64,000 nucleotides of DNA from Desulfovibrio sp. GTDB lineage: Bacteria; Desulfobacterota; Desulfovibrionia; Desulfovibrionales; Desulfovibrionaceae. The stretch covers positions 1 through 64,000 of the forward strand of contig JAFQNG010000058.1 in the NCBI GenBank assembly GCA_017396005.1. The letters are read 5' to 3'. A program made the position numbers and the translations under genes. The notes beneath the pieces are model-generated. The model saw only the letters and a program-made list of their open reading frames with translations, made no database searches and was not told where the DNA came from. Shown piece by piece: positions 24,990 to 33,592 of the stretch (the stretch's first letter is position 1; the number at the start of each line of letters is the position of its first letter).

Positions 24990-27659
24990 TCAATGGGCAG
25001 TACCCCAGTTTTCGCCAACGCCCCAGTCTACCAGCAGCGGCACCGACAGGCTCTGCCCGCCGGGCGCTACCTCCTGCATGAGACGGGCCACACGCTGCCC
25101 TGCAGCTTGTGCGCTGTGAACCGGAGCCTCAAGCAAAAGCTCGTCGTGTACCTGCAAAAGCAGTCTGGCCTCAAGACCCTGCAGTGCCGCATCCTGAGCC
25201 ACAGCCAGCATGGCCAGTTTGATAATATCTGCAGCCGATCCCTGTATAACTGTATTAATGGCCTGCCGTCGGGCCAGGGCATAGGCCTGCCCGTTGGAAG
25301 AACGGATGTCCGGCACAGGACGGCGGCGCCCGGCCAGTGTAGTCACATACCCCAGTTCTCTGGCCGAGGCCTCTATATGCTCGTAAAAGACCTTGAGCCC
25401 GGTCAGACGTGAAAAATATCTGGCAATGAAATCTTTGGCCTCATTGACGCTGATCTTCAGCTCCTGTGCCAGTTTCTGTGCACCCATACCGTAGATAAGG
25501 CCGAAATTGATGGTCTTGGCGTTACGGCGCTGATCCGGACTGACGGCTTCGGGCGGCAGATCATAGACAAGGGCGGCCGTGCGGGCGTGTATGTCTTCAC
25601 CAAGACGAAACGCCTCCAGCAACGCGGCGTCTTGTGACATATGCGCCAGCACGCGCAATTCCACCTGAGAATAGTCGGCAGAAATCAGTACCTGCCCCGG
25701 TCCGGCAATGAAGCAGGCCCGCATGCGCCCTCCCAGAGGACCACGCACAGGGATATTCTGTAAATTGGGATTGCTGGATGACAAGCGGCCGGTAGCTGTT
25801 GCCTTCTGGTTGAATGTCGTGTGGATACGCCCATGGCTATCCACCAGACGGGGCAGTGGATCCAGATAGGTAGAGCGCATTTTCTCAAGCTTGCGGAATT
25901 GCAAAACACTGTCCACCACAGCATGCTGTCCGGCCAGTTTTTCCAGAGTTTGCTGACTGGTGGAGGCCTGACCTCCTCTGGTCTTGCGCGGCGATGGCAG
26001 CTGCAGTGTGCTGAAAAGCACCTCTCCCAGCTGCTGGGCCGAACGGATGTTAAAAGATTTTCCCGCCGCCGCATGAACCTGGGCGGTCAGGCTGTCCAGC
26101 TGTTCCTGTACGTCAGCCAGAAATGCCTGGAAGGCTGTGGCGTCAATGGCTATGCCGTGCCCTTCCATGGCGGCCAGGACAGGTATAAGCGGCAGCTCCA
26201 GGGCCTCATAAAGCCTATGCAGGGCATGAGCTTCAAGCCGGGACTGCAGCGCTGCTGCCATACTCAGGGCCAGACGGGCCGGGCTGTCACCTGTGACGCC
26301 AAGGGCGGACGCCCAGCGTGCCACCAGACGGGGCCAGCTGTAATCAGCTTCCTCCGGTGCAAGCAGATAGGCAGCCAGGCCCAAGTCAAAAGGCTGCGGC
26401 CCCTGCAGACCTGCCAGAAGCTCCTGCCAGCAGGGTGCGGCTGTCAGCAGTGCCTTGAGGTCTGCCAGCACAAGGCTGCTCGCCCCTGCAAGCCAGCGGC
26501 ACAGGTCATTCATACGGCCTGTCCAGCAAAAAGCCCCGTTCATACCTTCCACAGCCAGCTGTGCCGGCTGTCGCGCCCCCAGAGGCCAGATCAGGGCTAC
26601 GCTCCTGCCTGTACAGTCGGGCAACCATGCCGTATCACTCACATCAGGTAAAACAGGCTGTTGCACACTGTGCAAAAGGCTTAACTGCTCCTGAACTACG
26701 CGCATCTCTGCCTGTGTGCCGGGCATGGCATGGGCTTCAGACGAGGCGGCCGTCCCTTCTTCCTGCCCCTGACGTCGCATCAGGGCCGTCATTTCCCTCC
26801 GTAAAACCATGAGCTCGAACTCTTCAGTGAGACCATGACAAAGCTCGGCCCGCACGGGGTGAACAGCCATATCCTCCAGACTGAGGTCACTGCACTGCTC
26901 CCTGGACAGGGTGGTCAGCTGCCGCCAGAGAAAGATACTCTCCAGATGGTCGCGTAATTTATCCTGTATCTTGGGCGGCAGACGGTCAAAGTGATCACGT
27001 ATGTCTTCCAGACTGGGACAGAGGGCAAAAATCTTTTCCGCCGTCTTGGGACCGATGCCGGGCACCCCTGGTATATTATCGCTGGTATCACCGATGAGGG
27101 CCTGTACATCGGGCCAATGAAGCGGATCTATGCCGGTTTCAGCTCTAAAATCAGCCTCGCTCAGCAGTTTTTCCTCTTTGGCACCCGGATCCCACAAATA
27201 AACATTTGGGGCAAGGCACTGCTTCAGATCCTTGTCGCCGCTGACAATGATCACAGGATGCTCAGGTGCCAGACGCGCCGCCAGCGAGGCAATACAGTCA
27301 TCAGCCTCACAGCCCTCTGAGATCTCAAGCCTGATACCAAGAGCCTCTACCATGCGCTGTATGGGCTCTATCTGCCGCACAAGATCCTCAGGCATAGCAT
27401 CACGGTTAGCTTTGTACAGCGGGTAGAGCTCATGCCGAAAATTTTTGCCCCGTCCATCCTTGACAAAGACAAAATATGCAGGCCGTTCGTCTCGCAGAAT
27501 GCGCAGCAGCACACGCGTCACTACTACCAGCGCATTGGTGGGAAAGCCGTCAGAACGCTGCATGTTTCTGTTGGCAAAAAACCCCCGATAAATAAATGCG
27601 GAACCATCCATCAGGAAAACAGGCTCTTTTGAGAGCCCCAGGCGTTCTTTCAGTGACAT
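24990..27659 (-). CDS. polA: DNA polymerase I
   Basis: 889 residues. The 5'-3' exonuclease (FEN) domain occupies residues 1-290 (FLMDGSAFIYRGFFANR, ALIGDTSDNIPGVPGIGPKTA). The Klenow-type polymerase domain lies C-terminal (DYSQVELRVLAHMS motif A; RRNAKTINFGLIYGMGA motif B; LLQVHDELLLEAP motif C). The middle region lacks the DxE, N-x3-D and Y-x3-D motifs of the proofreading exonuclease, so 3'-5' activity is probably absent. Its first codons overlap the DUF1850 gene by 10 nt. Used in repair and Okazaki fragment processing. Confidence 0.97.
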   Translation of the reverse strand: MSLKERLGLSKEPVFLMDGSAFIYRGFFANRNMQRSDGFPTNALVVVTRVLLRILRDERPAYFVFVKDGRGKNFRHELYPLYKANRDAMPEDLVRQIEPIQRMVEALGIRLEISEGCEADDCIASLAARLAPEHPVIIVSGDKDLKQCLAPNVYLWDPGAKEEKLLSEADFRAETGIDPLHWPDVQALIGDTSDNIPGVPGIGPKTAEKIFALCPSLEDIRDHFDRLPPKIQDKLRDHLESIFLWRQLTTLSREQCSDLSLEDMAVHPVRAELCHGLTEEFELMVLRREMTALMRRQGQEEGTAASSEAHAMPGTQAEMRVVQEQLSLLHSVQQPVLPDVSDTAWLPDCTGRSVALIWPLGARQPAQLAVEGMNGAFCWTGRMNDLCRWLAGASSLVLADLKALLTAAPCWQELLAGLQGPQPFDLGLAAYLLAPEEADYSWPRLVARWASALGVTGDSPARLALSMAAALQSRLEAHALHRLYEALELPLIPVLAAMEGHGIAIDATAFQAFLADVQEQLDSLTAQVHAAAGKSFNIRSAQQLGEVLFSTLQLPSPRKTRGGQASTSQQTLEKLAGQHAVVDSVLQFRKLEKMRSTYLDPLPRLVDSHGRIHTTFNQKATATGRLSSSNPNLQNIPVRGPLGGRMRACFIAGPGQVLISADYSQVELRVLAHMSQDAALLEAFRLGEDIHARTAALVYDLPPEAVSPDQRRNAKTINFGLIYGMGAQKLAQELKISVNEAKDFIARYFSRLTGLKVFYEHIEASARELGYVTTLAGRRRPVPDIRSSNGQAYALARRQAINTVIQGSAADIIKLAMLAVAQDAALQGLEARLLLQVHDELLLEAPVHSAQAAGQRVARLMQEVAPGGQSLSVPLLVDWGVGENWGTAH

Positions 27660-28192
27660 GGCGGTAGGGAGGTGCTGTGTATGGTCATGACTACGGTACT
27701 GCCTGGAGGTGCAATATCCGACAAAACCTTTGTAATGTAACCTGTCTGCAGGGCATGCTCTCCATGGCAGGCTGTTGAAACCAGCAGGGTGTGCCCGGCG
27801 ATGCGTCCCACACGTAGTTCCAGCCTGTCCATGGCCTGATGATATCCGCTGATAATGATATGCCCGTCAACCACCTGCATGGTCTGCCCCGGCCCGGGGC
27901 TGTGCGGCAGACCTGCGCCGAAATCCTGATAAATAGTCTTTTCCAGCAGAATCATCTGCCCGTCAGTATAAAACCAGTCTTCCACCGGGCTGCGGGCTAC
28001 AGAGTGTACATAGCGGATGGCAAAACAGCCCTTCTCACACAATGCGACCTTATCCAGCACATTGCCCTGAGCATCACTGAGCAGCAGGGTAATACCCTGC
28101 TGCTCGACAGCATGCACGGGCCGAAAAGCACATGCTGTCATGCAGACAAGAAGAAGGGCTACAACTGATCCGATAAGGGGTCGGTATGACAT
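27650..28192 (-). CDS. DUF1850 protein, TRAP-TAXI associated
   Basis: 180 residues with an N-terminal signal or lipoprotein-like segment (VVALLLVCMTACAF). The family core YVHSVARSPVEDWFY (residues ~65-80) and the downstream FGAGLPHSP are typical of DUF1850, which normally sits between a TAXI substrate-binding protein and a fused TRAP permease. Here the TAXI gene is upstream but polA occupies the permease position. Periplasmic or membrane-anchored; function unknown. Confidence 0.85.
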   Translation of the reverse strand: MSYRPLIGSVVALLLVCMTACAFRPVHAVEQQGITLLLSDAQGNVLDKVALCEKGCFAIRYVHSVARSPVEDWFYTDGQMILLEKTIYQDFGAGLPHSPGPGQTMQVVDGHIIISGYHQAMDRLELRVGRIAGHTLLVSTACHGEHALQTGYITKVLSDIAPPGSTVVMTIHSTSLPPCH

Positions 28193-28202
28193 ATCAATAC
28201 AG

Positions 28203-28226
28203 GTCGGGCGGCTTAAGCCGCCCGAC
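28203..28226 (-). other. Perfect hairpin between TAXI and DUF1850 genes
   Basis: A 10-bp stem GTCGGGCGGC/GCCGCCCGAC with TTAA loop, no T-run. It lies 15 bp after the TAXI stop and 11 bp before the DUF1850 ATG. It probably stabilises the abundant substrate-binding-protein mRNA and lowers downstream expression, a common arrangement for periplasmic binding proteins. Confidence 0.6.
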
Positions 28227-28240
28227 AGCCTGAATAAAAA

Positions 28241-29191
28241 CTATTTCAGGGCACCCTTTTCCTTGAGATATCTGGCGGCACCGTCATGGAAGGGTATGGT
28301 CACGCCATCGATGGCACGGGCCAAGGTGATCTCGCTCCCTTTGTTATGGGCCTTGGCCACGTCACCGATATTTGCAAACAGGGTTTTGGTAATATTATAG
28401 ACCACATCTTCAGGCAGATCTTCACGCACTACGAGAATGGCCTGTACCGAAAGCGTAGGGACAGCATTATCCTGCCCCTTATAGGTCTTAGCCGGGATGG
28501 CATCCTTTACCAGATAGGGGAACTTGGCCACGATGGCATCAGCCTGCGGACCATCCATGGGCACAAACACGACATCCTGGGCAGTGGTGATATCCTGAAT
28601 GGCCGGATTGGGCGTGCCTATGGTAAACACAAAACCATCCAGAGCGCGGTCTTTAAACTGATCTGCAGTCTCGCCATAGGGCAGGAAAATGGGCTCCAGG
28701 TTCTTATAGTCAAGGCCATAGAACTCGAACATCTGACGGCAGTTCAATTCATTGCCGCTGCCGCGTGCTCCCACTGAAATCTTCTTGCCCTTGAAGTCTT
28801 CCAGCCTGGCAATACCACTTTCCTTGGAAGCCACCACATGCAGATATTCAGGATACAGACGGGCGATGGCGCGCACCTTGCCCAGCTTGCTGCGGAAGGG
28901 CGCCTTGCCGTTGAAGGCTGCATCAGCTACATCATTCTGCACAATGGCAATATCTACATCACCGGCCTCCACAAGACGCATATTTTCACCTGAAGCGCCG
29001 GTAGCCTGAGCCGTCACGGAAAATGCGCCCCCGCTCTTGTTGGTCAGCACCTGGCTGATGGCTCCACCAAGAGGAAAATAGACACCAGAGGTGCCGCCGG
29101 TCGCCATGGTCAGGCGTTTTGTATCGGCATATGCCGATGCTGCTGCCAGGATCATGGCGCCAGCCAGAATGAAACTGAGGATTTTCTTCAT
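28241..29191 (-). CDS. TAXI-family TRAP transporter substrate-binding protein
   Basis: 316 residues. Start 29191 is chosen for AAGGAG upstream and the signal peptide that follows (KKILSFILAGAMILAAASAYA). The mature N-terminus RLTMATGGTSGVYFPLGGAISQVL is the TAXI hallmark, and LVEAGDVDIAIVQNDVADAA and GARGSGNELNCRQMFEFYGL are also conserved. It is a periplasmic receptor for an organic acid or glutamate-like ligand; the ligand cannot be read from sequence. No TRAP permease is encoded in the window. Confidence 0.93.
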   Translation of the reverse strand: MKKILSFILAGAMILAAASAYADTKRLTMATGGTSGVYFPLGGAISQVLTNKSGGAFSVTAQATGASGENMRLVEAGDVDIAIVQNDVADAAFNGKAPFRSKLGKVRAIARLYPEYLHVVASKESGIARLEDFKGKKISVGARGSGNELNCRQMFEFYGLDYKNLEPIFLPYGETADQFKDRALDGFVFTIGTPNPAIQDITTAQDVVFVPMDGPQADAIVAKFPYLVKDAIPAKTYKGQDNAVPTLSVQAILVVREDLPEDVVYNITKTLFANIGDVAKAHNKGSEITLARAIDGVTIPFHDGAARYLKEKGALK

Positions 29192-29282
29192 CAGAACGCG
29201 CTCCTTAAGAGATATGGTTAGCCCATACGGACACAACACAGCCTTGAGTCAGCTGCACCCTCATCATCTGAAAAGCCCGGTC

Positions 29283-29311
29283 AGTTTACCGTATAGAAAT
29301 AGCAAAGGCAA
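29283..29311 (-). promoter_or_regulatory. Possible promoter of the TAXI-DUF1850-polA run
   Basis: On the minus strand TTGCCT (29311-29306), a 17-nt spacer and TAAACT (29288-29283). Neither box is perfect, but spacing and position (about 90 nt before the TAXI ATG) fit. Confidence 0.35.
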
Positions 29312-29350
29312 ATCCCTGCCGCAAAACATCTGACGAGAGAACCGGCAATA

Positions 29351-29998
29351 TCACCTCTTTTCTCTGCCGACCCATCTGGCCCGTGCAAACTCTATGACGA
29401 TGGGCAGTACCGATACAATGATGATGGCATAAACTATCAGACTGAAGTTCTGCTGTACCCAGGGCAGATTGCCAAGAAAATACCCTGCCGAAACCAGGCT
29501 GCCCACCCAGAGTATGCAACCTGTCACATTATAAAAGAAGAAGGTAGGCGGGTGCATCAGGGCAATGCCCGCCACAAAGGGTGCAAACGTGCGCACAATG
29601 GGGATGAAGCGGGCCAGCACGATAGCCTTGCCTCCGTGCCGCTCATAAAAATAGTGTGCCTTGAGCAAATGCTCCTTTTTGATGAAACGGTTTTCACGGG
29701 CAAAGATGGGCGGCCCCACATGCCGACCGACACAATAGTTGACCGCATCTCCGAGGATGCCCGCGATCAGCAGCACGGCCATAACCTCGCCATAGCCCAT
29801 GAGCCCGGCCCCGGCAACAACACCTGAGGCAAACAAGAGAGAATCACCCGGCAGAAAGGGCGTTACCACCAGGCCGGTCTCGCAAAAAACTATGAGAAAA
29901 AGAATGGCATATATCCAGAGGCCGTACTGCTCCACCAGTTCAAAAAGATGCGCATCAATGTGCAGCACGAAATCCACAAAAAACTGTGCAAGTTCCAT
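29351..29998 (-). CDS. DedA family membrane protein
   Basis: 215 residues with about five hydrophobic segments. The family motifs FCETGLVVTPFLPGDSLLFASG (residues ~38-60) and RFIPIVRTFAPFVAGIALM (residues ~128-147) are both present. DedA/SNARE-associated proteins act in the inner membrane and are linked to lipid carrier scrambling and proton-motive-force homeostasis. Monocistronic; it diverges from the 30062 gene. Confidence 0.93.
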   Translation of the reverse strand: MELAQFFVDFVLHIDAHLFELVEQYGLWIYAILFLIVFCETGLVVTPFLPGDSLLFASGVVAGAGLMGYGEVMAVLLIAGILGDAVNYCVGRHVGPPIFARENRFIKKEHLLKAHYFYERHGGKAIVLARFIPIVRTFAPFVAGIALMHPPTFFFYNVTGCILWVGSLVSAGYFLGNLPWVQQNFSLIVYAIIIVSVLPIVIEFARARWVGREKR

Positions 29999-30061
29999 GA
30001 AAAGCCTCCCTGGCAGGGAATACTTGTACCCTAAGCCGCCTTATGGCACAACCGGGATGTC

Positions 30062-31192
30062 ATGCTGCGTACGCTTTGCCTGCTTTTCTTCTGCTGTCTT
30101 CTGCTCTGGGCCGGTTCTCTGCCCGTTCTGGGGGCTGCTTCTGATGCCCGGTACAAGGTGGCCCTGCGCACGGTAGGCATTTCTCAGCCTGCCAGAGCAC
30201 TACGGATGGACATCAATGTCTGGTACCCCGGTATACGTCCACAGCGTGCGCTCGACTATCCGCCATGGACGCTGTACGCCACCCGCAACGGCAAAGCCGT
30301 GGCCGGGCGTTTTCCGCTCATACTGCTCTCGCATGCCTCACCGGCCACACGCTTCAGCTATCATGATACTGCCGCCTGGCTGGCGTCCTGCGGCTTTGTT
30401 GTGGCTGCTCCCACGCACAACGGCGACTGCCTGCACGATATGAGTCTGCGTTTTACCTGGCAGCAACTTCTGAGCCGCAGCGTAGAGCTTTCTGCCGTCA
30501 TTGATGCCCTGCTGAACGATGCGGATCTGACGCAAAGCATAGACCCTCAACGCATAGGTTTGCTGGGCTATGGCGCAGGCGGTACAGCAGCCCTGCTGCT
30601 GGGAGGCGCATTGCCCGCCTGCACTGACTGGCCCCAGTGGTGCGCCCAGACCGACCCACAGGACGAATACTGCAATCACTGGGGTCGAGAACGTATCACA
30701 GCCCTCTGTCGCAGCCTCCCCCTGCGCCACAGCCTGGCCGACCCTCGCATCCGGGCCATAGCTGCTGTCTCTCCCGGTTTCGGCATGCTTTTCGGGCCGG
30801 AATCCTTTCGTTATTTCTACCCGCCGTTGCTGCTCATTGGCGGTGGTAAAGACAGAGCCAATCCCCCTGCCCTGCACAGTCGGGCCATTGCGAACCACTT
30901 GAGGGAGAAGGCCCGCTATATCAATCTGCCCGATGCTGATCAGGGAGCTCTCATGGCCCCCTGTCCGGCAGATCTGTTCAGAGAGCTGCCAGAACTTTGC
31001 CGGCCCATCAGCAGAGAGACACGCCAAAAGGTGCATCAGACCCTGCAAAACGCCCTGGCTGATTTTTTCCTGTACTATCTGGGCAGTACTATGCACCTGC
31101 CACAGATACCCGAGCCGCCGGAAGCCCCTGCCTGGCAGCCCCCTGCCGCTGACCCGCCTTCCCCGACACGGCAGGGAAGGCGCAGGCCGTAG
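30062..31192 (+). CDS. Secreted dienelactone-hydrolase-like protein lacking catalytic residues
   Basis: 376 residues with a signal peptide (LLFFCCLLLWAGSLPVLGAAS). The alpha/beta-hydrolase framework is recognisable: FPLILLSHASPA (oxyanion region), YHDTAAWLASCGFVVAAPTHNGD, LGYGAGGTAALLL at the nucleophile elbow, and GGGKDRANPP. The elbow reads GYGAG instead of GxSxG, so the serine is missing. The usual His region reads LPDADQGALMAPC without His. It therefore looks like a pseudoenzyme. The C-terminus is Pro-rich. No strong RBS is visible. Confidence 0.75.
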   Translation: MLRTLCLLFFCCLLLWAGSLPVLGAASDARYKVALRTVGISQPARALRMDINVWYPGIRPQRALDYPPWTLYATRNGKAVAGRFPLILLSHASPATRFSYHDTAAWLASCGFVVAAPTHNGDCLHDMSLRFTWQQLLSRSVELSAVIDALLNDADLTQSIDPQRIGLLGYGAGGTAALLLGGALPACTDWPQWCAQTDPQDEYCNHWGRERITALCRSLPLRHSLADPRIRAIAAVSPGFGMLFGPESFRYFYPPLLLIGGGKDRANPPALHSRAIANHLREKARYINLPDADQGALMAPCPADLFRELPELCRPISRETRQKVHQTLQNALADFFLYYLGSTMHLPQIPEPPEAPAWQPPAADPPSPTRQGRRRP

Positions 31193-31283
31193 GTTGTTTG
31201 CCTATCCGTCTCTTGACATGCGGGGCTGCAGCTACTAGCTTTCTTCTGACCTGAGAATGCGATTAGGGCTGTTATACCACGCC

Positions 31284-31856
31284 ATGAAAAAGATTGCTGT
31301 ATCCTGCCTTCTTCTCGGCATGCTCCTGCATCCAACAGCCTCGTACGGTTCCCATGCGGCCCATACGGGGCATGCCGCGTCTGCCCATCAGTCAGGCGAA
31401 ACAGCTGACGCCCCCTGGGTAACCATTCCTGCAGGTGCCAGACCTGCCTATATGGGCATACACGGTGGCACCATGCCTGTGAGCCTGATGGTATCAGAAG
31501 ACGGGGAGAGTCTGCTGACCTTTGTAGGCCGCACCGGTAATGATTTTCTCAATGTCCTGCGCAGTGCCGACCTGCCGGTACCCAGCCTTTTCAACGCTAC
31601 AGCACCGGAACCGGGCCCTGCCCTGCCGCGCGCTTCGCTTTCTGCCGGCGGTGAAGCGGGCAGAATGCCCGTCATTGACCTGGGTGTTGTGCTGAGCCCG
31701 CCTCCGCTCCAGGGGCTGCTCCCTTTCGGCCTGTCAGAAAAACCTCTGGCCATTGAGGGGCCGGTACTCCGGCCGCAGCATCTTTCCCCGACCAGGCGCT
31801 TCCGTCTCTATTTCGAGCCGCACTATCTGCAACCACGCCGCATGCGCAAGCCGTAA
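31284..31856 (+). CDS. Secreted hypothetical protein
   Basis: 190 residues from ATG 31284, which opens a clean signal peptide (KKIAVSCLLLGMLLHPTASYG); an upstream in-frame ATG at 31257 is possible. The mature N-terminus is His/Ala-rich (HAAHTGHAASAHQSG), then a low-complexity Pro/Gly/Leu region. No SD is evident. The His cluster could bind metal, but that is conjecture. It lies 91 bp after the pseudo-hydrolase and converges on fdhE. Confidence 0.55.
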   Translation: MKKIAVSCLLLGMLLHPTASYGSHAAHTGHAASAHQSGETADAPWVTIPAGARPAYMGIHGGTMPVSLMVSEDGESLLTFVGRTGNDFLNVLRSADLPVPSLFNATAPEPGPALPRASLSAGGEAGRMPVIDLGVVLSPPPLQGLLPFGLSEKPLAIEGPVLRPQHLSPTRRFRLYFEPHYLQPRRMRKP

Positions 31857-31862
31857 GCGCCC

Positions 31863-32816
31863 TCAGGCCAGTGCCAGATGATTCCAGAAAGAGGCTCTCA
31901 GAGGGGCCAGGCCTTTCTGATGTGCCACCATGTCCAGATGCAGCATGCCCAGGGCCGTGGCGTCCAGATCGGGTATGGCTATGCTTTCACGCAAATCCAC
32001 CATGGGGCAGTAGGTTTTGCATTTGGTGCACCACTCCAGACGCTCGCCCCACTGGGCACCGCTTTCCCGCAAAATCTCCATGGCGCCGTCGCCCTCTGCC
32101 TCGCACGACGGGCAGGCGCCACGCCTGAAGTGCCAGCTCGTGCCGCACATGCCGCAGTAAAGACGTTTTTTTCCCCCCCCACCGGCCAGATAGGCGTTCT
32201 TTTCGTCCTGAACCGGCCTGTCCAGCCAGGCCAGAATGGGGAAGGAACCACAGAACGGGCAATAGCCATGCCGCCATGTTCCTCCCTCTTCCCATGGGCG
32301 TTCTGCCAGAGACTGGGTAAGCGCGCGCAGCACAGCCGAAAAAATGAATTCCGCAGGCAGCTCTGCCAGATGCGGGGGTACGGCAGCCAGTTCTGTCAGC
32401 TGTATGAAGCTCTGTTCGTCAGAAGCCAGCAGGGCTTCCATCAGCTGTTCGGCAACAGTTCCCCGATTTTCTTCCGCACGGACAGGCCAGGAAAACAGAG
32501 CCTGCAGGTTGTCTGTACAATCTCTGAAGGGAGGCAGGGCACAGATCAGGGGCAGCAGCTTTGCTGCGGCCTTGCGTATGGCGTTGTCTGCACCTCGCAG
32601 ACTGTGACCTGCCAGCAGGCTTTGCCCCTGTCCGGCACGGTATCTGTCCCAGACAGGCAGGGTCATGCCTGCTGTACGCAAACAGGGTGCCAGTTTGTCT
32701 GGCAGATCTGCCCTTGAGGAAAGCAGCGGTTCAAAAACGTCCAGAGCAGATTGCAGGGGCGGTCGACGCCGGGCCACATGGGCCAGCGTCTGCGCAACGC
32801 TGAGACTGGATACCAT
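31863..32816 (-). CDS. fdhE: Formate dehydrogenase accessory protein FdhE
   Basis: 317 residues. It has the rubredoxin-like Cys pairs of the family: YCPFCGSFP near residue 185, LYCGMCGTSWHFRRGACPSC near 227 and WCTKCKTYC near 265. FdhE is needed for maturation of respiratory or periplasmic formate dehydrogenases. GGAGG lies 7 nt before the ATG. It is last in the acs-fdh block, separated from fdhB by a strong terminator-like hairpin. Confidence 0.93.
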   Translation of the reverse strand: MVSSLSVAQTLAHVARRRPPLQSALDVFEPLLSSRADLPDKLAPCLRTAGMTLPVWDRYRAGQGQSLLAGHSLRGADNAIRKAAAKLLPLICALPPFRDCTDNLQALFSWPVRAEENRGTVAEQLMEALLASDEQSFIQLTELAAVPPHLAELPAEFIFSAVLRALTQSLAERPWEEGGTWRHGYCPFCGSFPILAWLDRPVQDEKNAYLAGGGGKKRLYCGMCGTSWHFRRGACPSCEAEGDGAMEILRESGAQWGERLEWCTKCKTYCPMVDLRESIAIPDLDATALGMLHLDMVAHQKGLAPLRASFWNHLALA

Positions 32817-32835
32817 CGCATGTCCTCCTGCACGG

Positions 32836-32870
32836 AAAAAAGGCGGCGCGCAAAGGCTCTTGCGCGCCGC
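32836..32870 (-). terminator. Intrinsic terminator or attenuator between fdhB and fdhE
   Basis: On the minus strand an 11-bp GC-rich stem (GCGGCGCGCAA/TTGCGCGCCGC, 6-nt loop) is followed by CCTTTTTT. It lies 10 bp after the fdhB stop and 20 bp before the fdhE start. It would terminate most fdhAB transcripts and let only read-through reach fdhE. Confidence 0.85.
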
Positions 32871-32879
32871 AGCCGCCTT

Positions 32880-33539
32880 CTACATGAAGGAGGCGTACTG
32901 ATGATAATATTCTTTTTCTTCGGCCAGGAGATAGATGACGCTCACACTGTCGGCATCTGCCAGATGCGCCTTGGGGAAGCGCTCCCTGGCTGCTGCCAGC
33001 CGCTTTTGCGCCAGGTCCAGCATTTCCTTTCGTTCGCCGAAAGCCATGGCCCCTGTGGGACATGTCTTGACACACATGGGCACAAGGCCAGCACGCAGAC
33101 GGTCAACACACATGTCGCACTTGGTGAAACGTTTGCTTTTGGGTTCGTAACGCGGGATATCATAGGGGCAGGCGTTACGTATGCTTTCCAGCGCATCTTC
33201 GGGGATCTGTGCGCATTTTTCTGTCACAAGGACGGCCCCGGTAGCGGCGTCCTTGATGAAGGCCCCAGGCACCACCATGTCCGCTACGTCCACGCAGACG
33301 GGGGTCAGGCAGTGGCGGCACTGGTCGGGAAAGAAATTCCAGACCACATTGTTGTCTGCGTCCAGGTGCTCATGAAAACGCACGATCTTGTAGTTATTGG
33401 GGTTGAGGTCCGGCGGATTCTGATGCGAGCCGCGCTGCTTGGTCTCATTGGCCGGCAGATCATTCCATTCCTTGCAGGCCAGCTGGCAGCCGCGACACGC
33501 CGTGCAACGCGTGGTGTCTATCAAAAAGGTCTTGGACAT
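32880..33539 (-). CDS. fdhB: Formate dehydrogenase Fe-S (beta) subunit
   Basis: 219 residues with the four-cluster ferredoxin pattern of FdhB/FdnH: CTACRGCQLACKEW at residue 12-25, CRHCLTPVCVD, ACPYDIPRYE and CDMCVDRLRAGLVPMCVKTCPTGAM. No C-terminal membrane helix, so it matches the soluble periplasmic two-subunit enzymes of Desulfovibrio. It passes electrons from FdhA to periplasmic cytochromes c3. It probably follows FdhA through Tat as a complex, since it has no signal of its own. AAGGAG precedes its ATG. Confidence 0.95.
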   Translation of the reverse strand: MSKTFLIDTTRCTACRGCQLACKEWNDLPANETKQRGSHQNPPDLNPNNYKIVRFHEHLDADNNVVWNFFPDQCRHCLTPVCVDVADMVVPGAFIKDAATGAVLVTEKCAQIPEDALESIRNACPYDIPRYEPKSKRFTKCDMCVDRLRAGLVPMCVKTCPTGAMAFGERKEMLDLAQKRLAAARERFPKAHLADADSVSVIYLLAEEKEYYHQYASFM

Positions 33540-33554
33540 TGCGTTTCTCCTTGG

Positions 33555-33581
33555 GGGGCGCGCCCCCGAAGGGCGCGCCCC
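33555..33581 (-). other. Hairpin upstream of fdhB
   Basis: An 11-bp stem GGGGCGCGCCC/GGGCGCGCCCC with a 5-nt loop sits between fdhA and fdhB, ending 4 nt before the fdhB SD on the minus strand. No T-run. Likely an mRNA stability or processing element that adjusts subunit ratio. Confidence 0.6.
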
Positions 33582-33592
33582 GAAGTGAGCGG

